The notes under the pieces are model-generated. The model was not told where the DNA came from, did not search any database, and saw only the letters and a list, made by a program, of their open reading frames with translations. DNA of 64,000 bases, from NCBI GenBank assembly GCA_013397795.1, contig VZTJ01004697.1:1296860-1360859 (forward strand). Reading direction: 5' to 3'. Shown one piece after another: positions 26,510-38,681 of this stretch (within the stretch, counting starts at the first letter, position 1; every line of letters begins with the position of its first letter). The translations under genes and the position numbers were made by a program. The stretch comes from Orthonyx spaldingii. Lineage: Eukaryota > Chordata > Aves > Passeriformes > Orthonychidae.

Positions 26510-26910
26510 TGTAAATGCATATTAATTTTGCAGAGTCCAGCAGACTTGTATTTTATGCTTTCTGGTATCTCACAATCTATCTACAATAGTTCTACAAACT
26601 CCCGTTCATGACTAGAGAGATAGTTAAATACCATAAAAGCCGTGAGATATATTTATTGGCCTCTATTAAAATGAAAACGGAGAGGATCATATTCCTATCA
26701 TTATAATTACTACAATGGCTCTACAGCCATAACCACATTAATCAGACATCATATGAATGGTTGTAAGCATTGTAAGATACTTGCCCTTAAGCTCATGGCA
26801 CATAGTGAGACAAGAAGCAGGAAGCTTTAAAACAAATGAGTTTTAAAAAATGTTATGAAACACGGGTCTCTATCATTAGCCATAAGCTTCAACACAGATG
26901 TATACAATCA
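26510..26910. other. candidate conserved non-coding element
   Basis: AT-rich but non-repetitive sequence dense in ATTAAT, TTAATC and ATTATAATTA words (for example near 26521, 26700 and 26738), with no long frame on either strand. It resembles developmental enhancer sequence. This is inference only; alignment to other amniotes is needed. Confidence 0.3.
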
Positions 26911-28950
26911 ATGATAAGAAAAAGATCACTTTTACCCGCAAGTGTTTTCCAGTGCAGTGTTCCTTAGCAAAAACATTCAGTGCCATAGCTGGATAGAGCA
27001 GGACTTTCTTGTTAACAAATAGTGGTCTGCCTGTTTAGAGCTCTGGGAAAAACATGTTTGTTCATTTCACGTTTTGAAAAACAGAGCTGCTGCTAAACCA
27101 GGATCCTAATTGCTAGTTTGCTGGAACAGGTCTCTGGAGAAGTTAGTTAGAAAAACCACAAACATCTCCCCGCGAGCCACTGGAGACTGGAGTCCTCTTG
27201 TGGCAAAAGGTAGAGGAAAATTTCCAGTGACTGATTACTGCTGAAAGTGGGACCTAGTAAGAGGTACAGGGAGTATCTGCTTTGTAAAGAGCTTCATGTC
27301 ACATTGCAGAGCATAAAAGCAGCAGCGTGAAGACTTCGCAGCTGGCAGTGGGCAAGCATCAAAAGGAGCAGGATGCCACAGTGTTTTGATACTGCAGACT
27401 GTGCTGTTTACTGTGGTAGCTCCTATCTGTTAGTGTGTTCCCTGCTGAGATGATATTTCTGGCTGGGATTTTTTTGGGGCTTTTTTTTTGTTTTTTTCTG
27501 TCTCTGTTAGCAGAGGTAATTTTTCTTGAGTGTTTTGCTAGCAAGAGCTTTTCTCCTGGCTAACATATTCACTGTAGAGTATCAGAGATCAGCTCCTATC
27601 CTTCTTGTCAGTCTAGTGCTGAGGTGGGCAGATAACACAAATCTAAGATCTTGTTTAGATCCTGCTGCTCTGTATTCCATCTCCTGTTCTGCTGTGTTGT
27701 TTCCCATCTGCAACAGACCCTAGGGACTGCCTTGAGCTCATCTTAGGAGACATTTCTGTGAATGGTTGGCCATGTTAGTGCCATGATCCCTGCCTGGAAC
27801 AGCACTGCAGAAGATGGAGTAAGTAAATAACCTGAAAGTCTTTCTTTACCCACACACTGTGGTCAGAAGGCTTTCACATGTCCACATTTGGGCTTGGATT
27901 ACAGCAAAGAGGTTATCTGGTTAGCAATTTCATTCTGTGGGCCAAGCCTCCAAAGGGCTCATGAACCTCTCACAGCTTTGGTGATCCTGCCAAAAAGATT
28001 TTGAGCTTTCAGGAAAAAGTCTCCAGCAGAAGCTTGTAGCAGAAGCTTCAGAGGCAGCTTTAAAGACCTGCCAGTAACAAGATGACAGATCACAGATACT
28101 CTTACCTGGTTTATTTTCTCTATGCAACCCATCAGTTGCTTGGATGGTGTTCTGCTTTCCATAACCTTAACCTCAAGTGTGTTTTTCAGGAATCTAAATA
28201 CAATGCCATTTCAACAACTTTTCCCCAGACCTCATTCCAGAGAAATCGTTTGTGATCTTAGGTATCTTATATTAAATAAGACTTCCAGGGCAGACCTTAC
28301 CTTCCCTATCCTGCACCCCCATCAATGAAAACTTCTGTCTCAAGGGGACTCCTTCAGGAATCCTAAATTAATGTCTGTGCTGGGAAGTAAAACTGTTCCA
28401 CATACATGGGTCTTACTACAGCTGGAGTCAGATGATGTTTAGTTGTGACTACCCAAGTTCCTAATTTCTTACTGTTCGGTTGAAGCCTGTTCACATCAAG
28501 CACCATGGACCTATTTTATTTTTCTCCAAATGTCTAAGCCAGCAAATTGAGCTGAATGCTGCAATTATGGCTTTGGTGTGAAAAATAGATCAAAGAGTTT
28601 GGCTGTCATTGATTTGCTCCCATAGGCCTGGCCAGTAACTATCTGCAAGTATCATCTCGGAGAATAGCCCAACATGCTGAGCTGGTCTGGTGAGCAAGGC
28701 TCCTTCTGCAGCTAGCAGCAGTCTGGAAAGCAGCCGAGATATCCAGGATATGACAAATTGTCCAGAGAAATCTGGGCTAGGTTTCAAAACCATTGATATG
28801 ACATGACACAAAACCAGTTTAGTATTCAAAAACATTCCAATAATCCTTGTTGTTGGTCATATTTCAAGTTAATTACAAAGCAAGCTAGCTGTTACAAAGT
28901 ATCGAAGGATAAAACAAAAACATTCATGTGTATGTAAACATATCCATAAG
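26911..28950. other. non-coding DNA, no gene recognised
   Basis: Contains a T-rich stretch at 27468-27497. No exon, RNA gene or repeat family is recognised before the CR1 tail. Confidence 0.5.
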
Positions 28951-29071
28951 CAGAATCATTGAATAGTTTGGGTTGGGAGGGATCTTTAAAGGTCAGCCTG
29001 TCCAGCCCCCCTGCAATGAGCAGGGATGTCCTCAACTACGTCAGGTTGATCAGAGTGCCATCCAATCTGAC
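28951..29071 (-). mobile_element. CR1 LINE 3' tail, 5'-truncated
   Basis: The plus strand begins CAGAATCATTGAATAGTTTG, followed by GGTTGGGAGGGATCTTTAAAGG and a CCCCCTGCAATGAGCAGGGA block. This is the reverse complement of the avian CR1 3' end, which finishes in tandem ATTCTATG-like octamers. The element therefore lies on the minus strand with its 3' end at the left. Only about 120 bp remain, so it has no coding capacity, as is usual for bird CR1 copies. An LTR-like repeat follows shortly to the right. Confidence 0.92.
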
Positions 29072-29115
29072 TATATAAATATGTAAGTAAATGGAGTTCT
29101 AGCATGGCTGCAATG

Positions 29116-29659
29116 TGAGTCTATCCCATGGGCAACCTTCCTCCCAAAATCTGCTGCAGCGTGGGTCACTCTTCCACAGGGTCCTTCACAGACAGGCTGC
29201 TCCTCTCTCCATGGGCCTCCCACCAGGTCACAGCCTCCTCTCAGGCTCTACCTGCTCTGGTGTGCAGTGGGATCTCTGCATCCCTGTGGATCTCCATGGG
29301 CTGCAGGGGCACAGCCACTTTGCCACTGTCCTCACCACAGCCTGCAGAGGAATCTCAGCTCTGGCACCTGGAACACCTCCTCCCCCTCCTTCTGCACTGA
29401 CCTTGGTGTCTGCAGGGCTGTTCCTCTCCCATGTTCTCACTCCACTCTGGCCACTGTGCAGCCACTTCTTTTTTTTTCTTTTTCTTAAATATACTATCAC
29501 AGAAGCATTACCACCATTTCTTGGCCAGCAGTGCTTCTGTCTCTAGATTGCAAGGGACTGGCTCTGCTGGACATGTGAGAAACCTTCCAGCAGTTTCTCC
29601 CAGAAGCCAACTCTGTAGCCCCCATGCCACCAAAAGCTTGGCCATGCAAATCCAATACA
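29116..29659. mobile_element. avian dispersed repeat, probably LTR/ERV-derived
   Basis: The segment matches, from memory, a repeat common in bird genomes. It has repeated GGGTC-type and CTGCTC-type blocks, then CTCCATGGGCTGCAGGGGCA, a CACCTGGAACACCTCCTCCC-like block, a CACTGACCTTGGTGTCTGCA block, a T-rich tract at 29469-29485, and an end near CAAATCCAATACA. Proteins predicted across it (for example the 143-codon plus frame at 29115) are artefacts of the repeat. I think it derives from an endogenous retroviral LTR, but the class is not certain. There is no gag, pol or env coding sequence here. Confidence 0.55.
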
Positions 29660-32600
29660 TGTATCTCTATAAAAGATTTTCCTATACACCAGTAGCAATC
29701 TCTCCACACATATTTAGTTATATATTGGCTGATCAATACTCTGTCCATAGACAGATCTGGATCTAGACAGACAGAAATCACAGCTTAATTCCTACTTGTT
29801 TACTACTCCATTCTCTCCAGGGAGGGGCATTTTGGATTACAGATGATTGAATATAGTTCCTGACACTCGATGTATACTATTGATCTAGAGGTCAGGCCAG
29901 AGAGTTGCAAATCAGCTCTATTAGTAGCTATGTAATAGCACTGTATCATATTCCCGAGCTTGCAGCTGCTTCCCAGGATGTTTGTTCTGATTCTTGACCC
30001 TTTTTATTTTGCCTGACTCTTGACTCACTCTTGCAGCCAGCTCATCTCTAATAAATTATGGAACTTCTCACAGCTTCTTTCCTGCTCTTCTCTTCAAAAT
30101 TCATCTTCTGGCTCCATTTGTGATCAAGCAAAAAAGTCTCCTTGGTTGTTACAATTCATTTTAAGGAGTCTTTGTTATTGCTGATGCCTCCAGTGAACTC
30201 CCACAGGGGCTTGAAGGAGATCAGGAAGAGAAAGTACAATAATATTTTTTGCTGCTTCTGAAGGGCATCTGGCTTGTTTGCACAGAGGGATGCCAGTATT
30301 TTTGTCCTCCTTTTGCTTCAAACAGGGAGACATGTCCAGTGTTACAGTCACAAGTTACAATTATAGAAATAAACCACAAAATACTGAAGTCTAGATGAAA
30401 AATGTTTCCCCAGAACAGATCTAACACTATCAAAGACCATGCTCTGATTTACAGCCCAAAAGGATGGCACACAAAGGTTTGTTCCAGAGCAAATTGTCCA
30501 TCCCTTTTATGCCACAAAGGATGTGGCTTGATCCCAGAGTCACTGATTAGATCTGTGCTGTTGAAGTCCAAACACAAAGGCACTCTTACAGAGGATGGCT
30601 TGATTTAGCTGCTACTGGAGTCCTGAAATAGTGGGATAATACCTTGGGAACTATGACGTCCACATGGGTGACCTGATAATAGCCACAGAGAACTGTAGAT
30701 ATTTGCTCCATCATTTTGCAAATTAAATTATTTGTGTCCTAGCTGTTTTCAGGCCTGATGAACTTTATTGTTCCCCTGTCAGTGACTGTGTCTCCTGATC
30801 CCTTTGTACAGTGAAACCAGGCTTGCTGTGGTGTGTGACTTTCTCATGCTGTTGCTACAGTAGCAAGCAGGAGCACATCTGTAGGGCAAAGAAATTGGCA
30901 GTGAGGATGCAACATGAACACTATTTGCATTTCAGAGAACTGGCTTTGGACTAGCTTTAGTCTGGTCCCATCAAGTCAGCATCCATCAACAACTACAGCA
31001 AATTAGGCATGCTCCTGGAGTACATCTTCCCATGCTGATTCACTGAAAGGGATTCCAGGTGCAGGTACTCTGAGACTGCTCTGGCTATGAATCAAAGAGC
31101 AGTAAATAAAAACAATCTGGATATTTGCCTCAAAACCACATTGGTGATCTGTCTGAAAAAGAAAGAGAGTGACAGCTGAGAAACGAAGAGGCTGCTGACT
31201 GAAAAAAAGAGATACTGATGGAAAAAAAAAACCTGAATGCAAAGACACAGATTTTAGGATGTCACCTTATCTACTGACTGGTAATAGCTCCTTAGGTTTG
31301 CACAAGCCTTGGAGTGTTTTGCTTAGCCCTTCTGTGTTATGCTCCCTCAATTTTACCTGGCTGTGAGGGTCAGGATATTTGTCCCTGTTCACACCCGGGG
31401 GAAAACAGCTGTGTGGAGCAGCTAACCTGTGTGGGACATTGCTGGAAGCAGAGTCCACAGCTGGAACACCATAGCCCCACATTCCACCCAGGCCTCCACC
31501 GGGTACAAGCCTTACCATGAGGGCAAAGGCTGCTTTCTTCAGTCAGGTACTGTCACATGGTGGTTTCATGCCACTGTTTTGAAGATGAACTATGTTAAAT
31601 GTAGCAGCCTTTCACTTTGAACTCTCATGGTAAAGATACAGGCATTAAAAGTAAGACAACTTCTAAGAACAGATGTCTTTTAAAAAGGTCATCAGTGAAA
31701 AATATACCATAGGTTTGAACAACAAATGCTACCTGTGGTTGCATTGACCAAGAAATTGCAAATAATACACAAATATATTAAATGTGTTAGTTGAAAGTGT
31801 TACTACTTGTATTTTATATTTGTACAATTAAAGGAGTAATGTTCATCAAGTATACAGGAATGAAAGCAGAGTTCAAGACCATCAATGATCTCTTGCTACC
31901 CAGAACAAGAGACTCTGACATGCAATTAATCCTTGTCCTGCTTCCCACTGGCTATAGAGGAGAGAGTAGAATAATGAGTGGAATAAAATATTCTCTTTAG
32001 CTGATCTCAGAGTGAAACAAATAATTGTATTTGAATACGGTGAGCTAATGTTATAGTGCATTTCTAAAGTACGTTAAGTAACCCTTGGAAAAAGAATTTT
32101 TTTTAAGCAGAAAAGAATCCAAATGAACATTCATAAGTGTGGGGTGATACTAAAACATTCAAATTCATCCTATTTTCATCAGAACTGTGCCAAGCATCTC
32201 AGCCAGCTTGTGCTTCTGCAGCAAAAGTTTGTGCTCCTCACAGCTCTATCAAATTGTCCAGTGAAACCAGATGAAACTCGGCAGTTCTGGACCCAGTCAG
32301 AAAGCTCATAGGATGCCTGTATCAGCAGTGACAAGGATGCAAGGCTCTGCTGGTTAAAGCCAGAGAGAAGTCCAGCCTATAGATTTGTTTTGAAAAATTA
32401 CACTTGCCACTGACAGGAAATTCTTTTTATCAGGCAGCAAAACCATAATGGAGTAGATCTGTAAAGGAGCAATATAATTTGATGTCAGCTGGGGGTCTGG
32501 ACATCATCACATATCCTTTTTCTTTCCCCAGGAACATTGCTCTGATGTTGGGTCACCGGATTACGTTGAATAGGTTGGTAATTTTTAGGGATATTTGAGC

Positions 32601-32793
32601 AAAATTGTTTCCTCTTCTTCTCTGAAATACATGTCTTGGAAACCTGCTAATACATGTACACACAGTTTCTCCCTGAACAGATGTTACTTTTCACAAAATT
32701 ACAAGGCTGTCTTCTGTAATGAATACTAAGTAGCCTCAAGAAGTCTGTTCTCTGAGCTGGTACAAAACATAGAATCCAAAGGAAGGAAAGGAG
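29660..32793. other. non-coding DNA, no gene recognised
   Basis: AT-leaning sequence with short frames only. A-rich runs occur near 31205 and 31222. Nothing recognised. Confidence 0.5.
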
Positions 32794-32827
32794 GGTCTGG
32801 TGAGGAAAATAACATCCTCACCAGACC
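32794..32827. repeat. 13-bp perfect hairpin, 8-nt loop
   Basis: The left arm GGTCTGGTGAGGA (32794-32806) and right arm TCCTCACCAGACC (32815-32827) are exact reverse complements separated by AAATAACA. The stem is GC-rich and would be very stable as RNA. There is no T run after it and no gene beside it, so it is not a terminator. It may be a fold-back mutation or a protein-binding palindrome. Confidence 0.92.
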
Positions 32828-35094
32828 AGGTCCCAGTTCTGGCCTCAAATACTGAATTTCTCTTTGCAAACCTTTTATGCCTTCACAATTCTTCACGTGC
32901 AGAATGAAATATTTCCCACAGACTTTGCCTACTTACGTTTCATACTCTTGATGTCAGTGCATGTCTTACCTACCATGTCTAGAACTGCAGTTACTCCTAT
33001 TCTGATATAAATAACAATATTTTATTTCAGTTCAGTATTGCATGTCAGCACGTGTACAAAAAAAACCAGTCACTGGCTCCTTCTCTATTGCATTCCTGTG
33101 AGTTCATTAGATTTTCCCTTTAAAAGTCCCAAGGAGTTTCTAAAAGCAGCCATTTTCAGAATGGAAGATACTTTCAAAGCTAAAAAGGCCTGCAAAGAAG
33201 AGAAGTTGCGCTTATAGAAGAAACAAGTCACTCAGAGAGGTGTTTTGTGTTTAGGCTTTTGCCTGTGAAGAAAAAAATAATAAATGTTTTTATATGCATT
33301 TTTTATAAGCAGGCCAGTAAGATATACCCTAAACAACATAACCCTAAAAGCATAAGGCCAAGAGCTGGCAATAACTTCTCTTTCCCTCTCTATTTTTTCT
33401 TTCTAATAGAAAGAAAAGCTTCCTTGGTAGAGGGAGGCTGGGGATGGTAAGGTAGGATAGCACTATCTGGGGAGGTGGCAGACTCTCAATTCTTACTCAA
33501 AGCACAGGTAAATGGCATCAGCTCCAGAAAACACAAAGGATTTGATGTCTGGCAGTTGCTTGGCAGACTCTCAGCTCACTTGTAAAAGTAAATTATTTTC
33601 TGTTAGAATGGGAAAATATCTCTCTAAACACAAAGTGAATGTAAATAGATATCTGTGAGTGTGTCTATGCAGTTGTTTTTTTTCCTGGTTATAATGCTCT
33701 AATGAGATGGTTCGTGTTAGACCAAGGTGGACATTCTGACTTTAGGTGAAGACTGGATCTTGTCAGAATAACTTAAAGAATATGCAGCAATATATGGAAA
33801 AAAAGACAGGCCTTGATTTTAGGCACAAAGTGTCCTCCTGGGAACTACTGCTGGTTTAATTAAAGAGGTTCAAAGTCTCTCCCTCTCCCTTTCCATTATA
33901 ACTATCCCATGTTGATAAGCCGAGTTTCAAGAGAGACTGATCTCTGCTGCATGACGTTCGCCTTCACTTGAAAAGATGCCAGCTCAGCTGACAAGTATTG
34001 TGACTGTAATGCAGTAAACATTAACTATTTCACTTCTTAACAAAGCACACAAGGAAATCAAAGGACCAGAAGGCCTGCAGAAACATTTCCCCGAATACAG
34101 AACAAGCTTGGCTGCTGCCATGCATAAAATGAATATATTTAAGCCTACCTCCAGTTAAACTGCAAGGAAGTCAGAGAGAGGGCATCAAATGAAGTATTTT
34201 TAATGAAAACATTAGGAGTGGGGTCAGCTTTGAAATGCTAGAAAAATAATATTCTTGTTAACAGGTTTCTCACTTGTTCCCAGAGAGACATCCTTCTTAG
34301 GATCTGGAAACAGGATGCTTCCAGAGTCCTTCCAGAGCTATAGCACTGACCTGATGGATGGGTAAGGGTTGTTGAGATGTTTTTAATGAGTTATAAATGG
34401 CTTTCTTCAGGGACTGCAAGAGATCAAGGTGCTGAGAACAGTTTGTCTCAAAGTATGACAAGGGAAAGAATGATAAAGGATACAGGGACGGGTAATCTGC
34501 TGAATTCATTGCACTGCACAGAAATTATGCCTTGATAAACTCACTGTCTGTTGATGAAAAAGAGGTTTTAAAATGACAGAAGTAGGTAATATTGGCTGCT
34601 GTGGATGAACTGTGGTTTTGGAGGAATTCTGGGAGAAGCCTTCTCTGAAAGGTTCAGAAAATAATTACTGCCTAGTTTTTGAGCATACAATGATGCAAGA
34701 AGCAAAGCTGGAAATCACCTCTGCAGAAGGGGATACATATAAAACATGTATCATCAGCTAGGTCTGAATATAGCCATCTTCCAGCTCCAGCTTTCCAGAG
34801 CCATCACAACACCCAATGCAGACAGGATACCTGGCACACATAAATCCTCACCAAATGGAGCAAATCCTGCCCATTGTGTTGTAAAAGCTGCCCATGCAAC
34901 TGTCAGAGAAGTACACAGAGTCAGCAACAAGACAAATTAGCTCTGCTCTTAGTATCTCATGTCTAATTACTCCCATCAAGGCAGGGCCGGTCATTGTTCT
35001 TAGAGTTAAACATTAAGAGCATGGCTCCCATGACATGTGCCAGACCAGTAGCAAACTAACACAGTTCCATACAGCATCTGTGAAAATCCAGAAA
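32828..35094. other. non-coding DNA with a short hairpin
   Basis: Contains a 10-bp inverted repeat with a 3-nt loop at 33395-33417 (TTTTCTTTCT / AGAAAGAAAA), low in complexity. Otherwise no exon or repeat family is recognised. The stretch at 33950-34060 has complex AT-rich texture. Confidence 0.45.
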
Positions 35095-35195
35095 CTCTGG
35101 ATGGAAAAGGCCTATTGAGTCAGCTCAGTGTGTCTTGGTCCAAGATTGTTCCTAGTCCTTGCTATATTATTCCTCAGCACCCCAGGCAAGCATGG
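35095..35195 (-). repeat. possible ancient CR1/L3-like relic
   Basis: The plus strand reads GGAAAAGGCCTATTGAGTCA, then CCAAGATTGTTCCTAG, then CTATATTATTCCTCAGCAC. This parallels, in reverse orientation, the 3' part of old amniote CR1/L3 elements (an AAGGCCTATTAGTC block, a GGATTGTTCCCT block and a TATATT block). It is heavily diverged and was identified from memory, so the family is uncertain. Confidence 0.4.
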
Positions 35196-36464
35196 CCACA
35201 GCTACCCATTTGCAACATGAGGCTGCAACAGCTCAGGGCTCCACGTATGAGCTGGGGCACAGAAAGCCTGGAAAGAGAAGCTTTACTGATGACCACAACT
35301 AAATTAAGCTAAACAGATGCACTGTTTTGGGGTTAGTTGTTTTAAACATTTCTTTCATATGAGACAGGACCAGGTCTGTGCCTTTAAAATAAACTGAAAT
35401 GAGCAGAATTTCTATCAGATAATATGAACAGCTTTTCATGTAAGATGCATTGGCAAATCCAGCTATAGTATAGTAAAACTCTCCCTCTAGTCAGGTTCTG
35501 AAAGACATTTTCTCTGAGAGCATTCAGAATCAAATGTGCATTTAACTTTTCTTTCCATTTCACACTCCATTTCTAGTGATTAATGCTTGTGTTCTAGATG
35601 GATGAAAGCTGAAACAGATGTTATCCACTCACAATGCCGTTCTGATAACCCTGAGCTAAAGGCTGAAATCCTTAGCAGATTAGTAGCTGAAATAAAAAAT
35701 GGATAAGCAAAGTGGGGAGTATGGCTGAACAAACTCTTATAGGTTTTATTTCTGTGGATAACAATGCAGAGAGGCTATGTAATCTCCACGCTAATCTGCC
35801 AGAGGAAAGATTAAATGGCAAAATTCCAGCACTGAAACATGCAAGTCTCCTTTGCTGTACTCCCTCAGTGTGAACACCAAACTTTTCAGCAGAATGTCAC
35901 TGTGTACACTCTGTTATGTTGTTAAAAATGTGAGGTTTTCAGCTCATTTTCTTCTTATTGAAACAAAATAGTTTTTCTTTTACCTTCCTATGAGCTTATG
36001 GCATTTCTGCCATTAAAAGTACTTGCAGCCACAGTATGGTTCATCTGGTGCTGAGAAGATTAAGAAAAATATTTGGATTTTCACTTGAGTGTGGCATTTA
36101 TCAAATAATAAGACACTTTTTAGAGACTTTGGAACATTTTTTCATATTCCTTGATTCAAACCTTGGAAGTCAGTTGGAGTAATGAACCTGACATAGCTCT
36201 GCCAGGGAAAAATTTAGTCTCCCTCCTTCGTTCTTTACCTCAGAGAGCTACAATTTGTCAAAAAGTTGTGGTGTATTAATCTATAAGCAGGACAAACCAG
36301 TTCAGCTGAGAACATGCTATTGGAAACTAGAGGAAAGGAGGAGATGTGCAACATCAATTCCCTGAAGAGCAGAGAACTGGCTAGAAATGTACCAGCTATA
36401 CAGCCCAATTTATCAGCTAACCCACTCTTTTTTAAGACCTTCCAATTACTTTCTTTAAAGCCCA
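35196..36464. other. non-coding DNA, no gene recognised
   Basis: AT-leaning sequence. No frame, RNA gene or recent repeat is recognised. Confidence 0.5.
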
Positions 36465-36780
36465 GGAATGGGAATAGGGATGCAATAATCTAGTCCATTA
36501 TCCTGCCTCAGACAGTAGCAGATGTTTCTGGGGAAGGAACCAACAACCTGCAGTAGGCTGGTGTAGGATAATCTTACCCCTCACATCAGATCAGATCACA
36601 GCCTGCTCTTCAGTAGTTAAGGGACTGGCTAACAGCAGAGCATTTAATGTCATTTTGAGAGGGTTTTCTACTCTGGCTACATCAATAATGAATTTCTCTC
36701 CAATATCCATCATGTAGGCGAATATCCTTTGTGTATCTGCTTTATGTATCAGATCAAGTCTCCTAAGATGCTTAACGCTG
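36465..36780 (-). repeat. possible ancient CR1-like relic
   Basis: The plus strand contains AATCTAGTCCATTATCCTGC, then CTCAGACAGTAGCAGATG, a GGGGAAGGAAC block, then CCTGCAGTAGGCTGGTGTAG and GGATAATCTTACCCC. These occur in the same order as an old CR1-type element well represented in turtles, crocodilians and birds, in antisense orientation. The right part (CATCATGTAGGCGAATATCC) may belong to the same element. Divergence is high, and the right boundary is a guess. Confidence 0.5.
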
Positions 36781-38641
36781 GAGAAAAGACTTAAACCAGT
36801 AACTCAAACAACCTTTTCCAAATGGAGAGAAGGACACTCACCTTGCTGTGTATAACTGGTTGTTCTTTGTGCAATTCACAGTACAAGCTCCCTGGAGCCT
36901 CTTACATCATTGCTAGGTCTTTGCTACTTCTATGTCTATCGATAACGCATAATAAATCATAGCAAAGCAATCAGAAATCCCAGCTCTTCCTCCTGTTCTT
37001 AAGAAAAGGTCTAAAAACCTAGACAATAAAATTATTTTTAATTATATTATTTAGAATTATATATTATTTATACTTTAACGCTGACATAACAGATACAGAG
37101 CAAAGAGCAAGAAGATGAACACGATCCTTTAAGGGTATGTTATAAAAAAGCAACTCCAAATTCATGAATCCCTTCCCACCACCACCTCTCAAGAATGGTT
37201 TAGTTTTGTTATAGAGCATAAGATGACTTAGCTGAGGAATAACACAGCATTGCAAGGTTCAGGGTTTTTATTCTGTGATGCAAAATTGTCCAGACCTTTA
37301 GTCCCCAGTAGGCACAGGAATGTGTGACTCCAAATTGCTTCTAACCTCCAGGCTCCACCTCCTGAGGCTGCAGTTAAGATCCCAGTTAAAACTATCACTA
37401 AACCTGCACCTTTCCTGGCTCGTCAGTGACATCTTCTGGGACAAAAATAGACCAAGCCGATCTTAGTTTTTCTGCAGCTCTTTTTACCTGTAAGTAGGAG
37501 TCAAGTGAGACGTTTCAAAGCTGGTTTTTGAGAAGTGGTGAGCCTACAAAAAATGCTATGCAAATACAGCTGCTTGTACCCAGTGCCCTGAAAAGCATGA
37601 TCCCTTTGGAGACTGGGCAGGAGATGAGTTCCAGATGGCCACAAATCTGTAAGCTTTCACTTCTCCCAACATGTATTTTGATTTCCTGAAATTGCTAGCT
37701 GAGGAGAAAAAAGTCACACTTGAACAGCTGGATCCTCCCTGTAAGAGCAGTAAGGATGAAGGTGGAAGTTTATATTGAAATATCTTACTTTTAGTGACAG
37801 TGGTCTTATCTTTGCTTGAGGGCAGGTTTTAGAAGCAGCTGTGATGGGACTCCAGGGCACAACTCCTGCACTTCGCTCTGGCAGCACTATAAAGGGCTGG
37901 ACTGCAATTCCCACTGCCATGCATCCCCAGTTGTAAAGGACAGGGGTATGTAGGGAGGTTCCCTCTGCTGCAGGGGGAAAGACATCTTTTTATTCACTCT
38001 CAGGGGAACATGCTGGGAAGAGAAGCAGGGTTTGCTAGGTAGGGTATTAACTCACTGAGTAGTAATTCACTGAGAAAGTGAGCACGTTTAGCAAAGAAGT
38101 CTGATCTTCAGCACTCACACATGTACAACCCCAAAATTCAGTGTTACTGTGCAAATTTACTGCCACTCAGACAAGTAGAAACATGTCATTTTCCTCTGTG
38201 CATAGTCTATTGCAAATAAATGTACCTTTGATCATACTGTGCTCCACCAATGAGCCATCTGGTAATTTTTGGTATTTCCATCCTGTCCCTGGCCTATCTA
38301 TTAATCTTCAACTTTTTACTGTTAGATCAGGCTACTGTTTTGCAAAGAGAACACACAGTGAGTGAAAAAAAAAAAATTTAAAATCTGAGATGGTCTTCAA
38401 GTTCAACACAGAATGTCCTTTTGTCTCACCTGAACTAAAAGTAAGCCAGAAGGGCATCCTCTCCACCCGGGGCAGCTGGCAGTACTGCAGTGGTGACATG
38501 GATGCTGTGCTCTGTGCCCAGAGGCAAAGGGTCAGCAATTACATTAGTGTGACCTGCTCCAGGGTGTAAGTTAAGCTGCTCTGTGTAACTCTTCCTGGAC
38601 ACTGACTGCTTTCATCAGTGCACATTCTCCAGAAGTGGTAG
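36781..38641. other. non-coding DNA, no gene recognised
   Basis: Includes a very AT-rich stretch at 37027-37080. No exon or repeat family is recognised. Confidence 0.5.
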
Positions 38642-38681
38642 GGTTTCTCTGTACAGGAGGTGGTTTCCTTGTACAGGAGGT
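38642..38681. repeat. two-copy tandem repeat, 20-bp unit
   Basis: Units at 38642-38661 and 38662-38681 are near identical, with two differences, and share TGTACAGGAGGT. It is a recent local duplication. Confidence 0.88.

Noticed and set aside
29115..29546. 143-codon Pro/Leu-rich frame
   Set aside because: It lies inside the dispersed LTR-like repeat; such frames recur as spurious predictions wherever this repeat occurs.
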